Positions 27,754 to 36,583 of a DNA stretch of 64,000 nt are shown piece by piece. The translations under genes were made by a program, and so were the position numbers. Source of the DNA: Saccharibacter sp. 17.LH.SD (GTDB lineage: Bacteria; Pseudomonadota; Alphaproteobacteria; Acetobacterales; Acetobacteraceae); NCBI RefSeq assembly GCF_009834805.1, contig NZ_WVHO01000011.1, positions 248,001 to 312,000 of the forward strand, read 5' to 3'. Position 1 is the first letter of the stretch. Each line of letters begins with the position of its first letter. The notes under the pieces are model-generated. The model was given only the letters and a program-made list of their open reading frames with translations. It was not told the DNA's origin and did not search any database.

Positions 27754-28951
27754 CGACTAGACCCTTTTCTCTCTGTGCCTTTTCAAAACGATCTTCTAAT
27801 CTTGTCCCTAAAAGCGCATCATAAACATTCAGCGTCGCAGCCTGCATGAGTCCCTTCGTATAATGAGCCAGGACATGTTTACGTGCGCTTTGTCCCATCC
27901 TGTCACGCCTATTCTCACAGGTATTCAACAGTGTTTCAATCGCTTCAACGAGCGCGGCACTATCATCAGACGGCACCAACATACCAGTCTCATAAGGAAG
28001 GATACTTTCAGCCAAACCTCCTTGAGCCGTACCAATAACAGGACGTCCCATCATCTGAGCTTCAATAGCGACACGCCCGAAGGGTTCAGGCTTCAATGAT
28101 GGAACAACCACTACTGTTGAAAGAGCGTAAGCGGCCGGCATATCATCACACATACCAGCAAAGCGCAGCCGCTCCTCAATACCAAGAGCACGCGCCTCGC
28201 TATAAAGGCTCTGCGCAAATTTAGGATTTGTCTCTGGCCCGAGAAACACACAGACCCACGGCTGGTCAATACATTTCTGCATCAGCTGGCCTAACGCGCG
28301 AACAAGGATGGCCTGCCCCTTCCAAGGCGTCAACCTCCCTGGCATCAGAATGATTTTACTATCATCAGGAACATCCCAATGATCGAGTAACGCTTGCACC
28401 CGCACACCATTGACGGAACTTGGGTCAAACAGTTCCGGATCACTTCCCCTTGGGATCACAACAAGTTGTTCTTTTTTTACACGATATTCGTTACGAAGAC
28501 GCTGCGCTATGTGTGAGGAAACAGCAATAACACGCTGCCCCTTCGTTAACCCTGCGTTATAAAAACGCTTAAGCCAATGGCGTGCCTCATGCACGCCGTG
28601 CCATGTCGTAACAAGCGGAACATTTTCCTTACGACATGCAATGACAGCCACCCATACAGCATAGCGTGAACGCGCATGAACTAAGTCCACACCCTCATCA
28701 CGTAAGATGGAGCGTAACTCTTTTACCTTTTGAGAAAAAACAATTGGTGAAAATGTTTTCGGCAGTGAAAGCAAACGATGCTCCCCCCCCACATAACGGA
28801 GACGGGGTAACATTGCCCCCACATCGCTCGCAACCAGACAACGACCACCCGCTTGAACGACCGCCTCTGCCATGTCGATCGCGCCTCGCTCTACACCTCC
28901 CACACTCAGAGCAGGAAGCACCTGCAGAATTACGGGCTTACCATTATTCAT
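27647..28951 (-). CDS. GT4-type glycosyltransferase
   Basis: 434 residues, GT-B fold. N-terminal nucleotide-free domain begins QVLPALSVGGVERGAIDMAE. The C-terminal domain has PGRLTPWKGQ and the E-x7-E motif EPFGRVAIEAQMMGRPVIGT. It probably transfers a sugar from a nucleotide donor to lipopolysaccharide or exopolysaccharide; no acceptor can be named. The last ~36 residues are low-complexity (Gly, Arg, Glu) and coincide with the overlapping small gene, so the C-terminus may be an extension after loss of an earlier stop. Starts 12 bases after the lipoprotein gene stop. Confidence 0.87.
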   Translation of the reverse strand: MNNGKPVILQVLPALSVGGVERGAIDMAEAVVQAGGRCLVASDVGAMLPRLRYVGGEHRLLSLPKTFSPIVFSQKVKELRSILRDEGVDLVHARSRYAVWVAVIACRKENVPLVTTWHGVHEARHWLKRFYNAGLTKGQRVIAVSSHIAQRLRNEYRVKKEQLVVIPRGSDPELFDPSSVNGVRVQALLDHWDVPDDSKIILMPGRLTPWKGQAILVRALGQLMQKCIDQPWVCVFLGPETNPKFAQSLYSEARALGIEERLRFAGMCDDMPAAYALSTVVVVPSLKPEPFGRVAIEAQMMGRPVIGTAQGGLAESILPYETGMLVPSDDSAALVEAIETLLNTCENRRDRMGQSARKHVLAHYTKGLMQAATLNVYDALLGTRLEDRFEKAQREKGLVDGGGTGRQNAEEGNTTERGTSRAGGSGAAGELIAS

Positions 28952-28963
28952 GCGTGTTCTTTC

Positions 28964-30094
28964 TCATCCTGCCGGAATAGTAACAACAGCACCGGCACCA
29001 TGGCTCGTTGCCGCTAATGCACTCAATACTTGCACCATCGTAAAGGCTTCTTTACTTTGGAAGTCCGAGTCATCAATCCAATACCACCGCCCTTTATAAT
29101 CCACGGCAGCATAATTATGATTCGGCGCAGAAGGTCCCGAATGAATTTGCACTTCCGGACGATTTTCAATACCTACTTGGCCGATAGTAGGAGGCGTACG
29201 ACCCGCACGAATATCTGCCTCCGGAACCTCCATCTCATAAGAAAGCTGTGTTAACATTGCCAGCATAGAACGCGTTAAAATGGCAATCTGACCAATTTTC
29301 TTCGGATAAGGTCCATAAACAATCTCAGCTTCTTGCGCCGTCGAGTCAAGATGTAATAAACGGCGGACCTCTCCTTGAATAGCTTGCAGACTACTATCTG
29401 ATGTAGGCGTTAATACAAGATATGCATGTTCTATATTCGAATTATTGTCCCCATCCGTAGAGCTTTTTTTATTATTTGCCCGAGATGACCCCCCGCTACT
29501 GTTTGAACTTGGCTCTTCTGTCGTAATCCTCACAGTCATTACCCCAGCACTTTGAAGTTGGCGCAAATCATGCAAGAGGAGGTAAAAACGCACAGACCCA
29601 CCACCAAAAGGCCCTGCCCCAATCCCCCTCACATTTGACAAGCCATCTATGGATTGAGCCGTCAAACGCAGCAACGTATCAATCGGCATTCCCCCAAGAC
29701 TCAATGGCATAATGACTGTCGGTGAAATCGGGCGAATAATATTCTCGGCATATTGTTGCCCCGTAAGAGGCTGATACGTAATCGTCGGGTTCTCTGCCAT
29801 AGAAAGAGACCCCTGCCCAAAGAGATAATTACTCACTGCAGAAGCCGGATAACCATAATAACCACCGCTCACGCTACGAGAATAACTATATCCTGCAATA
29901 ACCTGTGTCGTATCCAAAAAAGTCGGTGGATCCGCATAGCGGAGTCTCACAATATTGAGCAACATCTCCCGTTTTTGTGTTTCTCCTAATGCACGCGAAT
30001 AGGCCAGTTGATCATGCTGCATTTGCCTCGGCCCTAGAGCAAGGCAACCGTTCAACATGATCAACATCGATAGCCCCCACACTAATCTTCCCAT
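28964..30094 (-). CDS. Predicted lipoprotein of unknown function
   Basis: 376 residues. The N-terminus MGRLVWGLSMLIMLNGC ends in a lipobox-like LNGC (Asn at -2 is atypical), so it is probably lipidated at Cys17 and sent to the outer membrane. Later there are Gly/Tyr-rich and Ser/Asn-rich low-complexity stretches, and a C-terminal block NYAAVDYKGRWYWIDDSDFQ that I recall from hypothetical proteins of other proteobacteria without an assigned role. It is the first gene of the run to the glycosyltransferase, so an envelope role is plausible. Confidence 0.65.
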   Translation of the reverse strand: MGRLVWGLSMLIMLNGCLALGPRQMQHDQLAYSRALGETQKREMLLNIVRLRYADPPTFLDTTQVIAGYSYSRSVSGGYYGYPASAVSNYLFGQGSLSMAENPTITYQPLTGQQYAENIIRPISPTVIMPLSLGGMPIDTLLRLTAQSIDGLSNVRGIGAGPFGGGSVRFYLLLHDLRQLQSAGVMTVRITTEEPSSNSSGGSSRANNKKSSTDGDNNSNIEHAYLVLTPTSDSSLQAIQGEVRRLLHLDSTAQEAEIVYGPYPKKIGQIAILTRSMLAMLTQLSYEMEVPEADIRAGRTPPTIGQVGIENRPEVQIHSGPSAPNHNYAAVDYKGRWYWIDDSDFQSKEAFTMVQVLSALAATSHGAGAVVTIPAG

Positions 30095-30462
30095 ACGAGG
30101 AAGAGCCGTGAAGGAAAAACGTAAGAAAGAGCAAGACTGACAGAACAGGGGGAGAAACTCCGAAGAAAATCACACTGTCTCCCTATCATGGGCAGACAAC
30201 AGCCGACAATGGTTAGGGGAATATACGGTTTGTTGCGCACATGATATCCTGGAAAAACGATTTTTATGAAATAATGAAAAAACATTTTCGCCACGCTCTC
30301 CCTTGAAAGACCTTCACATAATTCTTAGATCGAAAGACGTCAGTTAAGCTCTTGAGGTTCTTAAGGACTTCTAGACCACCCTAACTGAGAAACGTCAAAA
30401 TAGGGTCGTTCCTGGTGCCTGATAGCAGGGTCGGGTTTGACCGCTGAGAAGGACAAAGATCT
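30095..30462. other. 368-base divergent region between lipoprotein gene and dnaK
   Basis: No gene is supported here. It must contain the promoters for the minus-strand lipoprotein run and for dnaK. A heat-shock-type promoter candidate is listed separately. No CIRCE inverted repeat (TTAGCACTC-type) was found. Confidence 0.6.
30302..30330 (+). promoter_or_regulatory. Candidate sigma-32 promoter of dnaK
   Basis: CTTGAAA (30302-30308) is followed, 18 bases after CTTG, by CTTAGAT (30324-30330). Alphaproteobacterial heat-shock promoters have CTTG, 17-18 bases, then CYTAT-like. The -35 match is good and the -10 match partial. This puts the start of dnaK mRNA about 125 bases before the ATG. Confidence 0.4.
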
Positions 30463-32367
30463 ATGGGTAAAGTAATTGGTATTGACCTTGGTACAACAAA
30501 CTCTTGCGTCGCTGTACGCGAAGGAAATGAGACAAGGGTTATTGAGAATAGCGAAGGCGCACGCACAACCCCTTCAGTTGTTGCCTTCACCGATAGCGGT
30601 GAGCGTCTCGTCGGTCAGGCGGCAAAACGCCAAGCTGTAACAAATCCAACCAACACGCTTTATGCTGTGAAGCGTTTGATTGGTCGTCGTTATGATGATC
30701 CTACCGTCGAAAAAGATAAGAGCATGGTCCCTTACGAGATCGTGCGTGGTGATAATGGCGATGCATGGGTAAGCGCTCGCGGTGAGAATTATGCTCCTGC
30801 ACAGATTTCCGCTTTCGTGCTTGGCAAAATGAAAGAAACCGCTGAGGCTTATCTTGGCGAGAAAGTTACCGAAGCTGTCATCACGGTTCCGGCCTACTTT
30901 AACGATGCGCAGCGTCAAGCAACGCGCGATGCAGGCCGTATTGCCGGCTTGGATGTTAAGCGTATTATTAACGAACCAACATCGGCTGCTCTGGCCTATG
31001 GGCTAGAAAAGGGTAACTCTGGTCATGTTGCCGTTTATGACCTCGGTGGTGGAACATTCGATATCTCCATCCTAGAGATCTCTGACGGTGTGATCGAAGT
31101 AAAATCCACGAACGGTGATACGTTCCTTGGTGGTGAAGACTTCGATAACAAAATTATTGAGTTCTTGGCTGACGAGTTCAAACGTGATCAAGGCGTTGAC
31201 CTACGCGGCGACAAGATGGCCTTACAGCGCCTGAAGGAAGCAGCAGAAAAAGCTAAGATTGAGCTTTCTTCCGCTAAAGAGACAGAAGTTAACCTGCCCT
31301 TTATCACGGCCGATGCTTCTGGTCCTAAGCACCTTGTCGTGCGTTTAAGCCGTGCTAAATTAGAGAGCTTGGTTGAAGATCTCATTAAACGCTCCCTGCT
31401 CCCTTGTGAAAAAGCTCTGAAAGACGCAGGTCTTTCAACGAGTGAAATCAATGAGGTTATTCTGGTCGGCGGCATGACACGTATGCCGAAGGTCATTGAG
31501 AGTGTTAAAGAGTTCTTCGGTAAAGAGCCTGCTCGTAACGTAAACCCAGACGAAGTGGTGGCTATTGGTGCAGCCGTACAAGGCGCTGTGCTCCAGGGCG
31601 ACGTTAAAGACGTTCTCCTCCTTGACGTTACGCCACTCTCTCTCGGTATCGAGACACTGGGTGGGGTCTTCACACGTTTGATCGATCGTAACACGACGAT
31701 CCCAACGAAGAAGAGCCAGACCTTCTCAACCGCTGAGGATAACCAGCCTGCTGTGACCATTAAGGTCTATCAGGGCGAGCGTGAGATGGCTGCTGACAAT
31801 AAATTGCTCGGCAACTTTGACCTGCAAGGGATTGCTCCAGCTCCCCGTGGTGTGCCTCAGATTGAAGTGACCTTCGATATCGATGCGAACGGTATTGTCA
31901 ACGTATCGGCTAAGGACAAGGCCACAGGTAAAGAGCAACAGATCCGTATCCAGGCTTCTGGTGGTCTATCTGATGCTGACGTTGAGCGTATGGTTAAAGA
32001 GGCAGAAGAAAATGCTGCCGCTGACAAGGCTCGTCGTGAACTGATCGAGCTGCGCAACAGCACTGAGGGTATGATTCACCAGACTGAGAAGTCTATCTCT
32101 GAAGCTGGTGATAAACTCCCAGCTGCCGATAAGACAGAAGCGGAAGAAGCCATCAAGGCAGCTCGCGAGGCTCTAGGTGGTGACAATGCTGACGCTATCA
32201 AGAGCGCAAGTGAGCGTCTGACGCAGGCAGCTATGAAAGTAGGTCAGGCTGCGTATCAGGGAACAGAAGGCCAAGGCGCTGAAGAAGCCCAGCAGTCTGG
32301 CAAGAAAGACGAAGATGTTGTCGACGCTGAGTTCGAAGACGTCGACGATAAGAAGAAGAAAAACTAA
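30463..32367 (+). CDS. dnaK: Hsp70 chaperone DnaK
   Basis: 634 residues, full length. Phosphate-binding [14 protein letters not shown] at the start, [46 protein letters not shown], and the substrate domain with [14 protein letters not shown]. The acidic C-terminal tail ends in [18 protein letters not shown]-type sequence (DAEFEDVDD), as usual for proteobacterial DnaK. It is the central cytoplasmic ATP-driven folding chaperone, working with DnaJ encoded 144 bases downstream. Confidence 0.98.
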   Translation: MGKVIGIDLGTTNSCVAVREGNETRVIENSEGARTTPSVVAFTDSGERLVGQAAKRQAVTNPTNTLYAVKRLIGRRYDDPTVEKDKSMVPYEIVRGDNGDAWVSARGENYAPAQISAFVLGKMKETAEAYLGEKVTEAVITVPAYFNDAQRQATRDAGRIAGLDVKRIINEPTSAALAYGLEKGNSGHVAVYDLGGGTFDISILEISDGVIEVKSTNGDTFLGGEDFDNKIIEFLADEFKRDQGVDLRGDKMALQRLKEAAEKAKIELSSAKETEVNLPFITADASGPKHLVVRLSRAKLESLVEDLIKRSLLPCEKALKDAGLSTSEINEVILVGGMTRMPKVIESVKEFFGKEPARNVNPDEVVAIGAAVQGAVLQGDVKDVLLLDVTPLSLGIETLGGVFTRLIDRNTTIPTKKSQTFSTAEDNQPAVTIKVYQGEREMAADNKLLGNFDLQGIAPAPRGVPQIEVTFDIDANGIVNVSAKDKATGKEQQIRIQASGGLSDADVERMVKEAEENAAADKARRELIELRNSTEGMIHQTEKSISEAGDKLPAADKTEAEEAIKAAREALGGDNADAIKSASERLTQAAMKVGQAAYQGTEGQGAEEAQQSGKKDEDVVDAEFEDVDDKKKKN

Positions 32368-32383
32368 TCAGGCGGAGTTCGCA

Positions 32384-32412
32384 CCATACAGAGGGGCTCC
32401 CCCTCTGTATGG
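32384..32412 (+). terminator. Strong hairpin just after dnaK
   Basis: CCATACAGAGGGG (32384-32396) pairs with CCCTCTGTATGG (32401-32412), a 12-bp stem with a very small loop and no T-run. It starts 16 bases after the dnaK stop. It may protect the dnaK 3' end or attenuate dnaJ. Confidence 0.55.
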
Positions 32413-32425
32413 TCGATCCCCTGAG

Positions 32426-32464
32426 GGCGCCTCTCCCCCCAAAGGGATAAGGCGCCATTTTTTT
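32426..32464 (+). terminator. Terminator-like hairpin between dnaK and dnaJ
   Basis: GGCGCCT (32426-32432) pairs with AGGCGCC (32450-32456), followed by A and seven T (32458-32464). It has the form of a rho-independent terminator 48 bases before the dnaJ start. Partial termination would give more DnaK than DnaJ. Confidence 0.7.
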
Positions 32465-32511
32465 CATGGGGGCCCCTCTTGCCGATCTCTCTCGAATAAA
32501 CGAGGACCGAC

Positions 32512-33654
32512 ATGGCCACGCAAGTTGACTATTACGAGCTTCTAAGTGTTTCTCGCACCGCTAGTGGTGACGAAATTAAACGTGCTTATCGCAAACAAGC
32601 AATGCGCTATCACCCTGACCGTAACCCAGGGGACGAAGAAGCTGAGCAAAAATTCAAAGATATCAGTGCTGCCTACGATGTTCTGAAAGATGAGCAAAAA
32701 CGCGCTGCCTATGATCGTTTCGGCCACGCTGCCTTTGAAAATGGCGGAATGGGCGGAGGCGGTGGAGGCTTCGGCGGTGGTTTTGGTGGCTTCGACGCTG
32801 GTGGTTTGGGCGATATTTTCGAACAAATGTTCGGAATGGGTGGGAATCGCCGTGGGCCACAACAGCAGAGCGCTTCAGATGTTCAGGTTCAAGTGACCAT
32901 TGGCCTGATTGAAGCGTTTAATGGTGTCAGTAAAGACGTCGAAATCAATACCCGTAAAGCCTGCTCCTCCTGTCATGGTAGCGGTTCAGCAGACCCAGGC
33001 GCAAAACGTACCACATGCCCAACCTGTCATGGCCGTGGTATGGTTCGCGCGCAGCAAGGCTTTTTCCTTGTCGAACGCCCATGCCCCACCTGTCATGGTA
33101 GCGGACAAACTGTTAGCAACCCATGCAAGAAGTGCCATGGAAGCGGCACTGAAGCAGCACGCGACACCGTAAAAATTGATATTCCTGCTGGGATTGAAGA
33201 TGGCACGCGCATCCGCCTCGCTGGAAAAGGTGAAGCCGGTGGAGAAGGTGTCCAACCTGGGGACCTCTACGTTCTCGTTAGCGTTGAAGAGCACGATCTT
33301 TTCCAACGTGATGGCGCTAATATCTACTGCCGTGTTCCACTCCGCATGACACAAGCAGCGCTCGGCACAGAAATTGAAGTGCCTGTGGTTGATGGAAGCC
33401 GTAGCAAAGTCAAGATCCCTGCTGGAACACAAACAGGAGAAACTTTCCGTCTCCGTGGCAAAGGGTTTTCTGTCCTGCACTCTCAAGCTAAAGGAGATAT
33501 GTATCTCCAGGTAGCCGTAGAAACCCCCAAAAATCTTACAAAACGCCAGCGCGAACTTCTTGAAGAATTCGAAGGCGATGCAAAAGACCACCATAAAGCA
33601 AGCCCAGAAAGCAGTGGTTTCTTTGCTCGTGTAAAAGAGTTTTTCGAAAGTTAA
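32512..33654 (+). CDS. dnaJ: Hsp40 co-chaperone DnaJ
   Basis: 380 residues. J domain (1-70) with the HPD motif in YHPDRNPGD, a Gly/Phe-rich linker (about 75-105), four zinc-binding CxxCxGxG repeats (for example CPTCHGRG and CPTCHGSG), then the two C-terminal beta domains. It stimulates DnaK ATPase and delivers substrates. The zinc region repeats CHGSG at several sites. GAGGACCGAC precedes the ATG. Confidence 0.97.
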   Translation: MATQVDYYELLSVSRTASGDEIKRAYRKQAMRYHPDRNPGDEEAEQKFKDISAAYDVLKDEQKRAAYDRFGHAAFENGGMGGGGGGFGGGFGGFDAGGLGDIFEQMFGMGGNRRGPQQQSASDVQVQVTIGLIEAFNGVSKDVEINTRKACSSCHGSGSADPGAKRTTCPTCHGRGMVRAQQGFFLVERPCPTCHGSGQTVSNPCKKCHGSGTEAARDTVKIDIPAGIEDGTRIRLAGKGEAGGEGVQPGDLYVLVSVEEHDLFQRDGANIYCRVPLRMTQAALGTEIEVPVVDGSRSKVKIPAGTQTGETFRLRGKGFSVLHSQAKGDMYLQVAVETPKNLTKRQRELLEEFEGDAKDHHKASPESSGFFARVKEFFES

Positions 33655-33712
33655 AAATAAGTCCCTAATACAAGATGCGATTAGGGACTAAATTAAAAAC
33701 AAAAAATCTATG

Positions 33713-33750
33713 AAGCCCATATCATTTTACTCAATTTGATATGGGCTTTA
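33713..33750 (+). terminator. Terminator after dnaJ
   Basis: Perfect 12-bp stem AAGCCCATATCA / TGATATGGGCTT (33713-33724, 33737-33748), 12-base loop, then a T/A-rich tract. A smaller hairpin GTCCCTAAT / ATTAGGGAC (33661-33688) precedes it. The rest of 33751-33921 is AT-rich and presumably holds the oprB promoter. Confidence 0.8.
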
Positions 33751-33921
33751 TTTATATTTTACTCACCACAACGAAAATGTAATTTTAATCACTTGGGAAA
33801 AGTGAGTCATAAACATTCATAAAAAATTAAAATTTAATTTACCATCTTCCACATGAAGAGCTTCTTGTTAAAAAAAATTTACACATATAATAAGAATTAA
33901 TCTCAACTGGAGATAATTTTT

Positions 33922-35415
33922 ATGACTCCACCTTTGTTACAATATGTTTCTAATTTGCAACGTTTAGTGCCATGGCTATGCTATAGTTTTGCTTTCTCAG
34001 CAAGTATATTTGTATTTTCTGAACGTGCTCATGCTGTCCCTCCTCGCGTCAATATAGGCAATGCCATGAATGCAGAGGATGAATCATCTTCTGGTATATT
34101 CGGATTTTTATCAAATTGGCGAAGGACCTCTAACCTTCTCGGAAATATGTGGGGGCTACGTTCCGAATTAGGAAAATATGGCGCTACGCTCGCTATTCAA
34201 GAAACGTCAGAAGTTATGGGAAATTTAACTGGCGGCGTACACCGAGGAGCAGCCTATAACGGCCTAACACAAGCTATTTTACAGGTTAATACACAACGGG
34301 CTTTTGGATGGTATGGTGGAACCTTTAATGTCAGCATGGAACAAATTCACGGCCGCAGCTTAAGTGCTGACAATCTCCAGGTTTTCCAAACAGCGAGTGG
34401 CATCGAAGCCGATAGGTCAACGCGACTGTGGGAATTGTGGTTTGATCAGAAGTTTTTTGATCAGCAACAGCTCGATATTAAGATCGGCCAACAAAGCCTC
34501 GATCAAGAATATATGATTAGCAATAATGCTTTGACTTTCGTCAATACAATGTTCGGCTGGCCTATGGTTCCATCCGCAGATTTACCTGGTGGTGGTCCCG
34601 CATACCCGCTCTCAACACTTGGTGCACGCGCAAAATATTGGGCTGCAACACCGCTCTATATTCTCGGCGGTATTTACAGCGGAAGCCCATCACGTTCATG
34701 GTCGGAAGATCCACAAAAAAGCAACCGATCTGGCACAAGCTTCCCCCTAAATAGGGGCGTAATGGCCATCATAGAATTCCAATATGTTTACCCTGCCCTT
34801 GGAGAAATGGTTTCACCTGATGGTCCCCAACCATTATCGCACATCTATCGTTTAGGGGCATGGTATGATTCTGAGCCATTTGCAGACCAGTATTATGACA
34901 ATACACACACACCTCTCGCATCATCTGACAGTAATGGAAACCCCAAAAATCACAGGGGGGCCTTCAGCCTCTACGCTGTCATTGATCAAATGATCTGGCG
35001 CAGCCGGAGCGATGTAAACCGCACTCTTAATATCTTCGGACGCGCAATGGGTGTCCCCCAAGCAGAACGTGTGCCGATTGATTTTAGCATGAATTTTGGT
35101 CTGACATTAAAAGACCCTCTGCCTTACCGTACAGATGATACATTCGGTATCGGAATGGGGTACACACATGTCAGTGGTGCACTCGCACGAAATGATAAAG
35201 CCGTTCACCGCTACCAGGGAACATATTCCCCCGCTCAGGGTGGAGAAACCTTTGTGGAAGTAACATACCAATATCAATTCACAGGATGGATGCAATGGCA
35301 ACCTGACTTCCAATACATCTTCAATCCAAGTGGCGGTATTCCCAACCCAATTCATCCAAACCGCCGCATTCGAGATGAACTTATCCTCGGTTTTCGTACA
35401 AATATTGCTCTGTAA
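33922..35415 (+). CDS. oprB: OprB-family carbohydrate-selective porin
   Basis: 497 residues. Signal peptide to about residue 38 (SERAHA). Family blocks: LGKYGATLAIQETSEVMGNL, then LWELWFDQKFF, LDIKIGQQSLDQEYM, and a C-terminal strand ending RDELILGFRTNIAL, as in acetic-acid-bacterial OprB proteins. They form 16-strand outer-membrane barrels that admit sugars and polyols to periplasmic dehydrogenases. GGAGAT lies 11 bases before the ATG. It is the first gene of a three-gene run, with the propeller gene starting 10 bases after its stop. Confidence 0.92.
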   Translation: MTPPLLQYVSNLQRLVPWLCYSFAFSASIFVFSERAHAVPPRVNIGNAMNAEDESSSGIFGFLSNWRRTSNLLGNMWGLRSELGKYGATLAIQETSEVMGNLTGGVHRGAAYNGLTQAILQVNTQRAFGWYGGTFNVSMEQIHGRSLSADNLQVFQTASGIEADRSTRLWELWFDQKFFDQQQLDIKIGQQSLDQEYMISNNALTFVNTMFGWPMVPSADLPGGGPAYPLSTLGARAKYWAATPLYILGGIYSGSPSRSWSEDPQKSNRSGTSFPLNRGVMAIIEFQYVYPALGEMVSPDGPQPLSHIYRLGAWYDSEPFADQYYDNTHTPLASSDSNGNPKNHRGAFSLYAVIDQMIWRSRSDVNRTLNIFGRAMGVPQAERVPIDFSMNFGLTLKDPLPYRTDDTFGIGMGYTHVSGALARNDKAVHRYQGTYSPAQGGETFVEVTYQYQFTGWMQWQPDFQYIFNPSGGIPNPIHPNRRIRDELILGFRTNIAL

Positions 35416-35425
35416 GGTAGAAAAT

Positions 35426-36583
35426 ATGTTTTCCCGTTCTTTAACATCCTTAGGAAGTTTGGCTTTTGTTTTTTCTCTTTTCGTGTCGGGAGCACATGCC
35501 GAAGGAAAAGGATTTCTTGAAACAATTCATCGCCATAGAACACTCGCTTCAACCAGTCCTGGCAATGGAGACCTCAACCCTTACGCCATCGTTGTTGTCC
35601 CCCGTGATATGGGAATTCTCCATAAAAATGATGTTCTAGTAACAAACTTTAATAATATTAATAATCTTCAAGGGACAGGGACAACCATTGTTGCTTACTC
35701 TCCCCAAACAAAAAACATCTCCGTTTTTGCCAATTTACCGCCCAACCTCTCTGCTTGCCCAGGTGGAATTGGCCTTACAACAGCCCTTACCGTCCTAAAA
35801 TCAGGATGGGTTGTTGTTGGAAGCGCCCCCAGTAAAGACGGGTCAACACGGACACGTGGCGAAGGATGTATGCTGGTCCTTGATGCCACGGGAAAACTGG
35901 TTACCACATGGAAAGGACCTGACATCAGCTCCCCATGGGGCGATATTGCATCACGCGATAATGGCGATACAGCTTCCATTTTCGTTTCCATGTCCGGATT
36001 CGACCTTCCAGGTCCCAATGTTTTGGATCCCAAAACGCACTATCCGCCTATTCTACAAAAAGCGACTGTCGTACGCTTTGATCTTAGCATTCCCCATGAT
36101 GGTCCGCCTGTCGTAGATCATCAGACAGTCGTCGCCAAAGGGTTTTCGGCACGCGCTGACCGCGATAACTATCTCTTCGGTCCAACAGGACTTGCCTTAG
36201 ATGATGACGGTACCCTTTACGTAACCGATGGTTACGATAATGAAGTGACAGCGGTAGACGATGCTTTACACCGCACAACACCCGTAACACGACAAAATGA
36301 CGCTGTCGGGCGACTTATTACGAAAGGGAAACTTTTAAATTGGCCTTTAGCTATGATGTGGGTTCCTGGTCATCATCTTCTGGTCGCTAATGGCCGCAAT
36401 GGTCAGGTCGTTGAAATTGATCCCTCACAGAAGAAACAAATCTACGCCCAATGGGTTGATAATGATCAGGCTCAGCAACCTCCAGGAAACGGCGATCTCT
36501 TCGGCCTAGCCATGACACCCGATAATAAGGGCTTCTATTATGTCGAAGATGATATGAATACCTTAAATTTGAGCACACCATGA
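35426..36583 (+). CDS. Secreted NHL/beta-propeller-like protein
   Basis: 385 residues from ATG 35426; an upstream in-frame start at 35330 lies inside oprB and is rejected. Signal peptide to about residue 26 (SGAHAEG). The mature part has repeated strand units of NHL/quinoprotein-like propellers, such as FGPTGLALDDDGTLYVTDGY, LAMMWVPGHHLLVANGRNG and LFGLAMTPDNKGFYYVEDD. No catalytic signature can be named. It is sandwiched between a porin and a DyP peroxidase, overlapping the latter by 4 bases. A periplasmic binding or scaffold role is inferred. Confidence 0.78.
   Translation: MFSRSLTSLGSLAFVFSLFVSGAHAEGKGFLETIHRHRTLASTSPGNGDLNPYAIVVVPRDMGILHKNDVLVTNFNNINNLQGTGTTIVAYSPQTKNISVFANLPPNLSACPGGIGLTTALTVLKSGWVVVGSAPSKDGSTRTRGEGCMLVLDATGKLVTTWKGPDISSPWGDIASRDNGDTASIFVSMSGFDLPGPNVLDPKTHYPPILQKATVVRFDLSIPHDGPPVVDHQTVVAKGFSARADRDNYLFGPTGLALDDDGTLYVTDGYDNEVTAVDDALHRTTPVTRQNDAVGRLITKGKLLNWPLAMMWVPGHHLLVANGRNGQVVEIDPSQKKQIYAQWVDNDQAQQPPGNGDLFGLAMTPDNKGFYYVEDDMNTLNLSTP

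Noticed and set aside
35330-35425. Longer in-frame start for the beta-propeller-like gene
   Set aside because: It overlaps oprB and would put 32 residues ahead of a clear signal peptide at ATG 35426.
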